From: Enterobacteriaceae bacterium LSJC7
GTDB lineage: Bacteria > Pseudomonadota > Gammaproteobacteria > Enterobacterales > Enterobacteriaceae
DNA: 64,000 bases
Reading direction: 5' to 3'
NCBI GenBank assembly: GCA_000302695.1
Contig: AMFN01000002.1
Coordinates: 931,948-995,947 of the forward strand
The notes below the pieces were generated by a model. That model did not search any database. It worked only from the letters and a program-made list of their open reading frames with translations, and was not told the DNA's origin. Positions 9,365 through 17,751 of the stretch are shown piece after piece (position 1 is the stretch's first letter; every line of letters begins with the position of its first letter). The translations under genes were made by a program, and so were the position numbers.

Positions 9365-9790
9365 ATGGCATTTACACCTAAAGCGCATAGCGATGAACTG
9401 GATGTGTTGAGTGAAATTAACGTCACGCCGTTTATTGATGTCATGCTGGTGCTGCTGATTATTTTCATGGTTGCGGCACCGCTCTCAACGGTAAGCGTAC
9501 CGCTGGATCTACCAGTGGGCAGTAAAACCGCCGCGCCAGCACCGGATGAACCCATCAATATCAGTTTGCGTGACGATCTGTCTTTCTATATTGGTGATAC
9601 GCCAGTGAAGAAAGAGGCGTTAATTAGCGAAATTAATCGTGCAACTAAAGGTAATAAAGAAGCCCGTTTATTTATTCGTGCCGATAAAACCGTGCCTTAT
9701 GATAATTTTGCGCAGCTGATTAATCTACTGCGTGACAATGGTTATCTTAAAGTTGCGCTGGTGGGTCTGTCGTCCGCGAGTGCAAAATAA
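9365..9790 (+). CDS. exbD: ExbD-like subunit, dedicated to the island
   Basis: About 141 residues from the ATG at 9365; a GTG at 9356 would add three residues. A single N-terminal membrane helix carries the essential aspartate (PFIDVML); with the 9365 start this is residue 25, the same number as the functional Asp25 of E. coli ExbD, which favours that start. The periplasmic domain follows (FIRADKTVPYDNF). It partners the ExbB immediately upstream and the TonB-like protein ten bases downstream. Confidence 0.88.
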   Translation: MAFTPKAHSDELDVLSEINVTPFIDVMLVLLIIFMVAAPLSTVSVPLDLPVGSKTAAPAPDEPINISLRDDLSFYIGDTPVKKEALISEINRATKGNKEARLFIRADKTVPYDNFAQLINLLRDNGYLKVALVGLSSASAK

Positions 9791-9800
9791 GGGGAGACAT

Positions 9801-10628
9801 ATGTCAGCATTATTACTCTCCTCACCATGGTTGCAAAATAGCGCCAGTAATAAGCAGTGGGGAACATCCGTTATTACTGTTGGCCTTCTCCATGTGCTGG
9901 TAATTGGTTTTATTTTGTATAAACCAATTGACAGAACGCCAGTACAAAAAAGTCCAGAAGAAGGGGCCATTTCGCTTGAGCTGGCCCCTGAACTCGCTTC
10001 CAGTCAGTCAGCATTGAGCAGCCAGCAGATGGATAAAGCAAACCAGCAGTCTACCCCTGCACCGGTGAAAACGCTGACGCCACCCGCGCAGGAAAAAGTG
10101 GCTGACATCCCCGCGCCTGAGGTGAAGAAAAGCGCTATCACCGTTCCGGTCGAACCTAAAAAACCGGTTCCCGCGGTGAAAAAACGCAAACAGCCGAGAA
10201 TGTCCCGCAAACCTGTGCCAGCGCCTGAGACGCCCCGGAAAACGCAGGCGCAGACAAGTGCGCAGGCTGCAAACACCGCAGTAAAACGCACGGTTGCCAG
10301 CGCTCCCGTTGCTGGCTCGTCGCAAACAGCCTCAATGGCCAAAAACTCCTGGCAAAATCAGGTCATGGCACAGTTACAAAAAGAAAAGCGTTATCCGGCG
10401 TATGCCATCAGACAGAATCAGCAGGATGTTGTGCTGGTGAGTTTCACCATTGACCGCTCAGGCAATGTGCTGAAATACCGCATTGTCAACAGCCAGGGCT
10501 TTGAGTTGCTGGACAGAGAGGCGAAAAATCTTATTGAACGCGCCTCGCCGTTGCCACCGCCTCCCGCCAGTGTGCCCGGCAGCACCATTGAAATGGAGGT
10601 GCCAATCGTTTTCTTCCTTAATAAATGA
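9801..10628 (+). CDS. tonB: TonB-like energy transducer, dedicated to the island
   Basis: 275 residues. The ATG at 9801 follows a GGGGAG ribosome site. An N-terminal membrane anchor (about residues 22-41) is followed by a long periplasmic linker rich in proline, lysine and alanine (about 45-175), then a C-terminal TonB domain with the RYPAYA motif and the usual ending strand (MEVPIVFFLNK). It should carry ExbB-ExbD energy to an outer-membrane receptor, most likely the STN-domain receptor of this island. Having its own TonB complex suggests either that the ligand needs more work to import or that the system came in as a self-sufficient unit. Confidence 0.88.
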   Translation: MSALLLSSPWLQNSASNKQWGTSVITVGLLHVLVIGFILYKPIDRTPVQKSPEEGAISLELAPELASSQSALSSQQMDKANQQSTPAPVKTLTPPAQEKVADIPAPEVKKSAITVPVEPKKPVPAVKKRKQPRMSRKPVPAPETPRKTQAQTSAQAANTAVKRTVASAPVAGSSQTASMAKNSWQNQVMAQLQKEKRYPAYAIRQNQQDVVLVSFTIDRSGNVLKYRIVNSQGFELLDREAKNLIERASPLPPPPASVPGSTIEMEVPIVFFLNK

Positions 10629-10651
10629 TGGCTTAGCTCGTTGTGCGCTAC

Positions 10652-10680
10652 GGCAGAATCACATTCTGCCTCTTTATCTT
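10652..10680 (+). other. Hairpin between tonB and the M16 protease gene
   Basis: Arms GGCAGAAT (10652-10659) and ATTCTGCC (10663-10670) form a perfect 8-base stem with a 3-base loop, followed by a T-rich but interrupted tract. It could act as a partial terminator or transcript-processing site that lowers protease expression relative to the TonB complex. Confidence 0.4.
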
Positions 10681-10700
10681 TTATCTTGAGGTTCTGAATA

Positions 10701-13412
10701 ATGACGCATGTCGTTGACCTGAATACGCGCGGCTTTGAACATCCTGCTTCACCGCCGGAATTTGTTATTCCCCATGAGACATTTACATTAGAAAACGGAC
10801 TCGTTGTTATTGTTCATGAGGACCATACGCTGGCGGATGTGACGGTTAATATCTGGTATCAGGTGGGTTCTAAAGATGAACCCCAGGGCCGTAAAGGATT
10901 TGCGCATCTTTTTGAGCACCTGATGTTCGGTGGCAGTCAAAATCATCCCGGTTCGTATATAAAAAATATGACAAACCGGGGAGCCTGGAATGTGAATGGG
11001 TCCACCAGTAAGGATCGTACTAATTATTACCAGACCGTTCCCACATCAGTACTTGATTATGTGCTGTTTGCTGAGTCAGATCGCATGGGTCATTTTATTG
11101 AGTCACTTTCGCAGGAGACGTTAAGCGCACAGCAGGGGGTGGTGATTAATGAGAAAAAACAGTATGAAGATGCGCCTTACGGACTAACGGATGAGTTGAA
11201 ATTACGCAGCCTTTATCCTCCCGGTCATCCTTATTCTCATCCGGTCATTGGTTTTGAAGATGACATCCGCAGCGCCACTCTGGAAACGGCGCGAGAATGG
11301 TTTAATCAGTATTACCATCCGGCTAATGCGGTTATTACGCTTGCTGGAGATATCACGCTGGCTGAGGCGAAAGAGAAAATACAGCGCTATTTTGGTCATA
11401 TTCCCGCAGGCCCGGTTGTGCCGAGCATTTCAAGTTGGGTGCCCGAGCGCAGGCTTGATAAACATGAAACCTTCTACGACAACGTCCCCTTTCCTAAAAT
11501 GACGATGTCGTGGCAATTACCGCCCTATGGTGAGGAGGCCACATATCATTTTATGTTCCTGGCCGACATTCTTGTGGGGAATGCCAACGCCCGATTAAAA
11601 AAAAGACTGTTATATACCGAAAAGCGGGCCGACAATATTTCCTGCTGGGTGGAGCCAGGGCTGTTATGCAGTCTGTTTTCACTGTCCGTCACGCTAAACC
11701 ACATTGACGATCGCCCGGCTGTAGAAGCGATTATCAATGAAGAGATAGCCCGGTTACTGGCAGAAGGTCCGCTCACACAGGAGTTGTCGCTGGTGCAGCT
11801 ATCCTGGCCTACGTATTACATTAAATCCTTCGAAACGGCGGCATCAGTGGCCGACTTATTGTCTTCGAGCAAAGTGATGTTGGGTAGCGCCGGGGGCTAC
11901 CAGCAGCTTTTTACCTGTCTGAAAAATACCCGAGTGGAAACCTTACAACACAGCGCCCGCGACTGGCTCAGTAACGGCCGCTATACGCTGTGGACGCTAC
12001 CGAGAAAGATACGCCAGCCAACCACGACGGATGAGTCACGCCAGAGTATTCCGCGCTCTGGCGCATTGGCGGTTCCTGAGTTTCCATTGCTACAGCGACG
12101 TGTGCTGGAAAATGGTCTGACACTTACGGTTGCCGAGCGACGAAGCCGCCGCCTGGTTTCACTGAATGCCAGCATCCAGTTTGGTTTGATACACCAGCCG
12201 CCTGCGTTACGTGGCCTGCTGGCGTGTCTGATGGAACTGTTGGAGCAGTCTGCGACGCGGGAGCGTAGCTTTGAGCAACTGACCGAGTATCTGGAATGGC
12301 AGGGTTTCGATTTATCTTATTCGGTCGATTACCGCAGCATGAATATCAGCTTCAATTGTCTGAGCACCCAGCTTACTGACGCACTGACCGTACTGGGCGA
12401 ACGTCTTTTTTATAGTCAGCTGAGTCAGTCGGATTTTGCTACGGTGAAACAGAAGGTCAAAAATAAGCTCATTGCTTCTCTTAATACATCCTCAGGCATT
12501 ATTAACGCTGTCAAAAACCGGGTAATGTACGGCGACGGCCATGCGTTTGATTTCCAGGCCTCGCTGGCAACGCTGGATGCGCTTGAGTTTAAGGACCTGC
12601 AAAACTTTTATGAGCAATACTTCACCACCGGGTATTGCGAACTGGTTGTCACTGGGGATACGACGGTTGACGAGGTTGTCTGCCAGGTTGACGCCATTTG
12701 GGGCATGAGCGCTAAGCCGGTATGCCGTCCACCTGCGCCTGCGGCACTGGCCTATCCACTCCCACAGTCAGTCAAAATTTACTTGATTGATAAACCCGAT
12801 GTCGAACAAAGCCTGATTGCCGTTATGCAGCATTTGCCCGGTCTTAGCGCTGATTCGCGACGTGATTTTAACGCACTGCATGCTATCTGGAGTAACGGCT
12901 TTGCATCGCGTATCAATATGAATTTGCGGGAGGAAAAGAACTGGACATATGGGGTGGGTGGCATACGTCAGAGTTGGCTGGGAATGAACCTGGCTGGAAT
13001 GATCCTCAGTGTGCAGAAAGATAAAACGGTTGCCGCGATGTCAGAAATAGTGTGTGAAACCAGGCGGTTATTAGCACACAGGCCGATAACGGATGAGGAA
13101 CTGGGTCAGGAAATTGACAGCGCCTCGGCGCGGTTAGGCAGTCATATCGCCAGAGTTCAGGATTTAGCAGGCTATATTCGCTTCCTGGCTGAAAATGAGC
13201 TTCCCGATAATTACCTGCTGGAGTACATGGAGTGGGCGCAGACGGTGACGGCAACACGCGTGAATGAGCGGGCTAAAAACCTCATTCAGCCCGAGAGATT
13301 TGTGTGGGTGGTGATTGGCGACCTTGCGTTAATTGCCGAGCTGATAAAAGAAAGTGGTATTGGAGAAGTGGAAATACTCTCAACAGGAAAAGAAAAAGTG
13401 ATAACTGATTGA
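10701..13412 (+). CDS. M16-family zinc metalloprotease without signal peptide
   Basis: 903 residues made of two tandem M16 halves. The first carries the inverted zinc motif HLFEH at residues 69-73 with the distal ligand Glu151 (VINEKKQ); the second half (from about 470) keeps the fold but has no HxxEH. The nearest known context is E. coli PqqL beside YddA/YddB and Pectobacterium FusC beside FusA, which degrade polypeptide carried in by a TonB receptor. Unlike those, which are exported, this protein begins MTHVVDLNTR with no signal peptide, so it should work in the cytosol, after transport across both membranes. The substrate is unknown. It is the last gene before a 298-base gap preceding the sigma factor. 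Confidence 0.88.
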   Translation: MTHVVDLNTRGFEHPASPPEFVIPHETFTLENGLVVIVHEDHTLADVTVNIWYQVGSKDEPQGRKGFAHLFEHLMFGGSQNHPGSYIKNMTNRGAWNVNGSTSKDRTNYYQTVPTSVLDYVLFAESDRMGHFIESLSQETLSAQQGVVINEKKQYEDAPYGLTDELKLRSLYPPGHPYSHPVIGFEDDIRSATLETAREWFNQYYHPANAVITLAGDITLAEAKEKIQRYFGHIPAGPVVPSISSWVPERRLDKHETFYDNVPFPKMTMSWQLPPYGEEATYHFMFLADILVGNANARLKKRLLYTEKRADNISCWVEPGLLCSLFSLSVTLNHIDDRPAVEAIINEEIARLLAEGPLTQELSLVQLSWPTYYIKSFETAASVADLLSSSKVMLGSAGGYQQLFTCLKNTRVETLQHSARDWLSNGRYTLWTLPRKIRQPTTTDESRQSIPRSGALAVPEFPLLQRRVLENGLTLTVAERRSRRLVSLNASIQFGLIHQPPALRGLLACLMELLEQSATRERSFEQLTEYLEWQGFDLSYSVDYRSMNISFNCLSTQLTDALTVLGERLFYSQLSQSDFATVKQKVKNKLIASLNTSSGIINAVKNRVMYGDGHAFDFQASLATLDALEFKDLQNFYEQYFTTGYCELVVTGDTTVDEVVCQVDAIWGMSAKPVCRPPAPAALAYPLPQSVKIYLIDKPDVEQSLIAVMQHLPGLSADSRRDFNALHAIWSNGFASRINMNLREEKNWTYGVGGIRQSWLGMNLAGMILSVQKDKTVAAMSEIVCETRRLLAHRPITDEELGQEIDSASARLGSHIARVQDLAGYIRFLAENELPDNYLLEYMEWAQTVTATRVNERAKNLIQPERFVWVVIGDLALIAELIKESGIGEVEILSTGKEKVITD

Positions 13413-13710
13413 TAAACACTTTCGCATGAAAGATTGTGAAGGATTTATCAGTAAGCCAGGTGATGTTGCAATCGAGCCAGGGATGGGCTGCAAGCCCGGC
13501 GATGAGGGCCTGTCAGTACAGGGTAAATGCAGTTATTTGCGTAGGTCATATGATTAATTTATATGCATGTGAAACGCGTTGTAAAAAAAAATCCGCTGCG
13601 CTAATTTAATTTTAGCATCAGAAATATCTTATTTGATGTGGATTGTTGAGGGTTAATTAACGAATAAGACGCTCATTCATTGATAATATTATAGCGTGGA
13701 AGGTGTTTTT
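13413..13710 (+). promoter_or_regulatory. Control region of the sigma/FecR pair
   Basis: A 298-base AT-rich gap upstream of the ECF sigma gene. It includes a small inverted repeat (CCTGT at 13509-13513 with ACAGG at 13518-13522) and the palindrome ATAATATTAT (13683-13692) just before the ribosome site. The latter contains GATAAT, one unit of a Fur box, but the rest does not fit well, so iron control is only a possibility. No gene was supported here. Confidence 0.3.
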
Positions 13711-14211
13711 ATGGCTATGCTCACAGCAAATGAAGTCATGAATGTGTATATCAGCATGCAAAAAATGCTGGAAAAGATCATCTCTTTTCGTACTGGCTCG
13801 CAGCCTGTGGGACAGGATTTATCTCAGGAACTCTATTTTAAAGTTATTAATATGGCAAGAGAGTTTTCGACGAGCGATGACACACGTAATTATCTTATTC
13901 GCATGGCCATTAACTCTGCCATTGACTACCGGCGCGTGGAGTCCCGACGTTCGCAGCTCCTGGAGGGGGCGGTGGCGCTGTTTGAAGGTCCGCAGTCTTT
14001 ACCTGAACACAATACCGCACTGGAGGAAGAGATGGTGCAGATTGAAAATGCCATGAATCTGCTACCGGAAAAATCACGTCAGGTGCTCTACCTCAGCCGT
14101 ATTGAAGGTATGACGCATGAAGAAATTGCTATTACACTGGGGATTTCACGCAGCTCCATTGAAAAACACATCGTGCGGGCGCTCGGTCACTGTCGTGACT
14201 CGTTGGTGTAA
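13711..14211 (+). CDS. FecI-type ECF sigma factor
   Basis: 166 residues with sigma region 2 (LSQELYFKV through NYLIRMAINSAIDYRR) and region 4 (LLPEKSRQVLYLSRIEGMTH, then helix-turn-helix AITLGISRSSIEKH). I chose the ATG at 13711 because GGAAGG lies seven bases upstream; a GTG 15 bases earlier overlaps that site. In this family the sigma factor is held or activated by the adjacent FecR protein and directs transcription of the receptor operon when the receptor's STN domain signals ligand binding. The likely target promoter is upstream of the receptor at the opposite end of the island. Confidence 0.88.
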   Translation: MAMLTANEVMNVYISMQKMLEKIISFRTGSQPVGQDLSQELYFKVINMAREFSTSDDTRNYLIRMAINSAIDYRRVESRRSQLLEGAVALFEGPQSLPEHNTALEEEMVQIENAMNLLPEKSRQVLYLSRIEGMTHEEIAITLGISRSSIEKHIVRALGHCRDSLV

Positions 14212-14286
14212 GCGACAATGAGTCCTGGCTGAACAGAGCGCGTCTTTTCCACTGGCATACATGTTAGTGAAATCTAAGGCAGCAGA

Positions 14287-15237
14287 ATGAGAGAGTTAGA
14301 AGACGAAGCGATTTCCTGGATAGCCAAATTAACCTCTGGAAATCTCAGTCAAAAGCAACTCCGGGAATTTCAGCGCTGGCGCCAGCAAAGCCCTTCGCAT
14401 GAAGAGGCTTTGATGAAAATGCGCACGTTATGGATTCATCTGGGCAATGCCGATACGCTGCAAGACAGGCTGGTATTACCGGAAAGGACACCGCAGCCTT
14501 TATCTCACTCTGGGCACAAAAATAACTATCGAACGTGGGTGATAAGTTCAGCGATGCTGCTACTCACTTTGTGCAGTTACTATTACTGGACGCAGATGCG
14601 TTTTGATCAAAAGACGGCTGTCGGTGAAGAAAACGCGTTGAGCCTGGAAGACGGGAGCAGGGTACTGCTGGATACGGCCAGTGCTATCAATATTCGCTAT
14701 ACCCCTCAGGCACGCAATATTGAGTTGGCCCGGGGCCAGGCTTACTTCGACGTGGTAAGTAATGCCTCTCGTCCTTTTTACGTCAAAACGGATGGCGGCG
14801 TGATTCGGGTGCTGGGAACCGCGTTTGCCGTGCGCAAAGAGTCAGATGGTGTTCAGGTTACTGTGGAACGGGGGCATGTGCAGGTGACGAATGACGCACA
14901 AGAACAGGTCGATTTGCTAAACGGCGAGCAGGCACAGTTTTCACCCAACACAATGGTAAGAACACAAAATGCTTCAACCGGCAGTGCTCTGTCATGGACA
15001 CAGGGCAGTCTGCAATTCAGTAACGCCAGACTGAGCGATATCCTAAAAGAGGTGCAGCGTTATGACAAACGCACCTGGTTTACCGTTGGTGATATACAAG
15101 AAATTATGGATGAGAAATTTACCGTCATTATTCAGCTGGATGCGATTAGCGAATGGCTCGACTCCTTACAAAGCATCACTGCGTTAAACATGAGGCAATA
15201 TGGCCCAATAGTCATCGTTACCAGGAAAAGGTCATGA
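14287..15237 (+). CDS. FecR-type anti-sigma regulator
   Basis: 316 residues: an N-terminal cytosolic helical domain (AISWIAKL to about 60), a single membrane segment (about 82-103, VISSAMLLLTLCSYYYW), the FecR periplasmic domain (ENALSLEDGSRVLLDTASAI, then GQAYFDV and VIRVLGTAFAV) and a C-terminal STN-like region (LQFSNARLSDILKEVQRY). It should bind the ECF sigma factor inside the cell and the STN domain of the receptor outside. It lies 75 bases after the sigma gene, in the usual sigma-FecR order, and ends the island. Confidence 0.9.
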   Translation: MRELEDEAISWIAKLTSGNLSQKQLREFQRWRQQSPSHEEALMKMRTLWIHLGNADTLQDRLVLPERTPQPLSHSGHKNNYRTWVISSAMLLLTLCSYYYWTQMRFDQKTAVGEENALSLEDGSRVLLDTASAINIRYTPQARNIELARGQAYFDVVSNASRPFYVKTDGGVIRVLGTAFAVRKESDGVQVTVERGHVQVTNDAQEQVDLLNGEQAQFSPNTMVRTQNASTGSALSWTQGSLQFSNARLSDILKEVQRYDKRTWFTVGDIQEIMDEKFTVIIQLDAISEWLDSLQSITALNMRQYGPIVIVTRKRS

Positions 15238-15280
15238 TCCAGAACGAGGCTGTGGTACTGGCAGTGACATCCGAGTCTTC

Positions 15281-15304
15281 AAAACGGGCCTTCAGGCCCG
15301 TTTT
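15281..15304. terminator. Bidirectional terminator between fecR-like gene and tynA
   Basis: Arms AAAACGGGCC (15281-15290) and GGCCCGTTTT (15295-15304) form a perfect 10-base stem with a TTCA loop. A and T runs at the ends let it work for both convergent genes. Confidence 0.85.
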
Positions 15305-15323
15305 CGCAAAATAATACTCCACC

Positions 15324-17585
15324 TTACTGTTTCACCTCACCCAGCGACGGCGTCTCATTAAAGTAATTCCACGGCTTGAGCAGCGCGTGTACCCATTCTG
15401 TGGGCATCATCGGCCACTCTTCTGCGCGCGCCACATGGGTGGTGCCGGTGGTGAGCCACACTACCAGGTCGGTATTATCAATAGCGCCATTATCCTTCGT
15501 GTATTGACCAAGCCCGGTGTCGTGGGTGGAACGGTTCGGGTATTTGCCTTCCGGGTAGCGCTCATTCGGGTCATAGCGTGTCACCCAAATCTGCTTGTCC
15601 ATAAAGCTCAGGCGATGATAAATCCACTCGTTGGGGGCAAAGTTCGCGCCTTTGGCCACCGGGTGCGTGCCGCCCGCATAGGGAATTAGCTGGTAAGACA
15701 CCGGGTTGCCCATGCGGTTTTCTTTATTTGGGTTACTCAGCAGGCGAAGGGTGCCGGGGTCAAACTTCTGCGTGGCGTCCTGCTCGGTGGCAAACGTTTT
15801 GTGCTCAAGTTGCATGGTACTGGTGCGCGGGCCGCCTGCGTCGTTTGGCTTCACCACCGGATCCATACCGGTGAGGCTGTTCTGCTCGCCGTCCACGTCC
15901 AGGTCGAGGCGGAAGTTATAAATATGCTGGTGGGTGGTGCCGACAATATTGTGGTCGATAAGTGTGCCGTAACGTGTGTCGTCCTGCGCGCTCGGGTCAT
16001 GCATGGTTTTGGCCTTCACGCCTTTCACCGCCTCAATGCCGGTTGCACCTACATCGATGCCAATGGTGCCGTTCTGGTGAAAAATCCAGTCAAAAATATA
16101 GTCGTAGTTGCCAACGGTACTTATCCAGCGCACCACCAGTTCTCGCCGTTCGCTACTGACGTTCGGCTTGCCGTATTCCTGGTGCTTGTATTCCGGCCCC
16201 GCGTAGCGCTCAAATACCGCAATGGCCTGCGGGATGGTGCTGGGTTTGCCGGTGTAATCGGCGAGGGTTTCGTCAAGCATCACTGCGTTGTCTGGCGCAT
16301 CTTTGCCGCGCACCAGCGGCGAGGTGAGGGTACCCATGCCGTAATCGCCGGAATCGAGATAGGCTTTGAAGTACCAGCCAATATCCGGGTCGCCGTAAGG
16401 CACAATCATGCCACCAAGCGAGCCTTCATACATCACTTTGCGCGCCGTACCGCCGTCGTTATACGTCACGGTAGAGAGAACAGGCCCGACGCGCGAATCG
16501 AGGCGCAGGTGGAAGCGCCAGTTTTGCCAGCTGATGGTGTCGCCGGTAATGGTGTAATTTTTGCCTTCAGGTTCGATAATATTCAGCGGCTTGACTACAG
16601 GTGCGTTGCGGTCACGGCCATCATAGGGGCGCGGCGTCATTGGCACCGGGATAACCGGGCCTTCTTCAATTTTGATGATTTTTTTCTGTGCTAAATCGAC
16701 CACGGCCACCAGGTTTTCAATTGGGTGCGCCCAGTAGTTACCGTCGCCCACGTCCAGATAACTGATAACCTTCAGTAGTCGTTTGTCCTGGGTCAGCCCG
16801 TCTTTCCCGTCGAAATAGCCAACGGTCAGCGGCGTGGTAATCACTTTACTGGGGTCGCTGATACCGCGTTTTTTCACGGCAGCGGCAAACTCCGGGCTTG
16901 CGTTAATTACCTGCTGCACGGTAGCGAAATCATCCACCAGCACCATACCGTGGGCATCTTTCACCGGTTGCCAGGAGGCAACCTTGCCGCCCTTTAAATC
17001 CACCACGCTCTCTATAACCAGTGTGGCGTCGAGCATCACCACACTGGCCTGGCGCGGCGCAGTCACGGCGCTACCGTTAAGCGCAAACGCCCACACTTGG
17101 TCTTTGGGCGGCTCGCGCAGGCTCACTTCAGTAAAGCGCATGCCTGGCTTGAAGCCTTCGGCCGCTTTGACTATTTCTACCGCGCGGTTAATTTCATCGC
17201 TGCTCAGCCCGTTGAGCGGGTGCGGGACTTTTTCGACCTGGAAGGTCTGGTCAAGGCCGGACTGAAACACGGCGTTAATAAACCCTTCTTCGACGTAAGC
17301 CTTATTATCTTTCATTGTCACCGGCACTGGTAGCTTAAGCGGCTTGCCGTTAACGATGGCGGTGTCGGCGTTGGGTTTAACTTTCACATAGGCGCCGTCT
17401 TTCACCAGAGTGTACATCTGTGCGTAATCATCCCACTGAACTTCAGCACCAAAATCCTGCAACGTTTTTTCAAGTTCTACCATGTGCGCTTCGCCGCCGT
17501 GTGCGTGTACGGTTGGCGCGGTGGTCGTGAGTAGTGCAACAGCGCAAGCCAGAACGGTTTTACGCAGTGAGGGTTGCTTTCCCAT
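15324..17585 (-). CDS. tynA: Periplasmic copper amine oxidase (tyramine/phenethylamine oxidase)
   Basis: 753 residues, matching the E. coli TynA length and sequence closely. The start at 17585 gives a signal peptide (MGKQPSLRKTV...VHAHGGEAH); longer upstream extension lacks support. The tyrosine that becomes topaquinone lies in GNYDYIFDW near residue 493, and copper ligands include the HQH of THQHIYN. The enzyme oxidises phenethylamine and tyramine in the periplasm to aldehyde, ammonia and hydrogen peroxide. After oxidation to phenylacetate the product enters the adjacent paa pathway. The E. coli neighbours feaB and feaR are not here: beyond tynA the island begins, so the aldehyde dehydrogenase must be elsewhere. 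Confidence 0.96.
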   Translation of the reverse strand: MGKQPSLRKTVLACAVALLTTTAPTVHAHGGEAHMVELEKTLQDFGAEVQWDDYAQMYTLVKDGAYVKVKPNADTAIVNGKPLKLPVPVTMKDNKAYVEEGFINAVFQSGLDQTFQVEKVPHPLNGLSSDEINRAVEIVKAAEGFKPGMRFTEVSLREPPKDQVWAFALNGSAVTAPRQASVVMLDATLVIESVVDLKGGKVASWQPVKDAHGMVLVDDFATVQQVINASPEFAAAVKKRGISDPSKVITTPLTVGYFDGKDGLTQDKRLLKVISYLDVGDGNYWAHPIENLVAVVDLAQKKIIKIEEGPVIPVPMTPRPYDGRDRNAPVVKPLNIIEPEGKNYTITGDTISWQNWRFHLRLDSRVGPVLSTVTYNDGGTARKVMYEGSLGGMIVPYGDPDIGWYFKAYLDSGDYGMGTLTSPLVRGKDAPDNAVMLDETLADYTGKPSTIPQAIAVFERYAGPEYKHQEYGKPNVSSERRELVVRWISTVGNYDYIFDWIFHQNGTIGIDVGATGIEAVKGVKAKTMHDPSAQDDTRYGTLIDHNIVGTTHQHIYNFRLDLDVDGEQNSLTGMDPVVKPNDAGGPRTSTMQLEHKTFATEQDATQKFDPGTLRLLSNPNKENRMGNPVSYQLIPYAGGTHPVAKGANFAPNEWIYHRLSFMDKQIWVTRYDPNERYPEGKYPNRSTHDTGLGQYTKDNGAIDNTDLVVWLTTGTTHVARAEEWPMMPTEWVHALLKPWNYFNETPSLGEVKQ

Positions 17586-17714
17586 GTCTGAACCTCTGCT
17601 TATTGTTGTGTGTTGTGCAAGGCAAAAAAACCATGCCTGAATCACCATAAACAACATGCCGCGAGGCGACCTTGCATCATGCTGCCAGGTTATTTGCAGT
17701 TTCTGCCAGGATGG

Positions 17715-17742
17715 AAAAAAGGCGAGCGCCGTCGCGCCCGCC
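17715..17742 (-). terminator. Terminator of paaZ
   Basis: Read on the minus strand, GGCGGGCGC and GCGCTCGCC pair (17742-17721) around a GACG loop and are followed by six T (17720-17715). It lies ten bases past the paaZ stop, so tynA must be transcribed from its own promoter in the remaining gap. Confidence 0.8.
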
Positions 17743-17751
17743 TCAGGGAAG

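Noticed and set aside
13681-13695. A Fur box before the ECF sigma gene
   Set aside because: Only one GATAAT unit fits; the opposite half does not align with the 19-base consensus, so it is kept only as a weak palindrome.
15801-16694. A 297-codon plus-strand frame inside tynA
   Set aside because: It is antisense to conserved amine oxidase coding sequence and has no recognisable domain.
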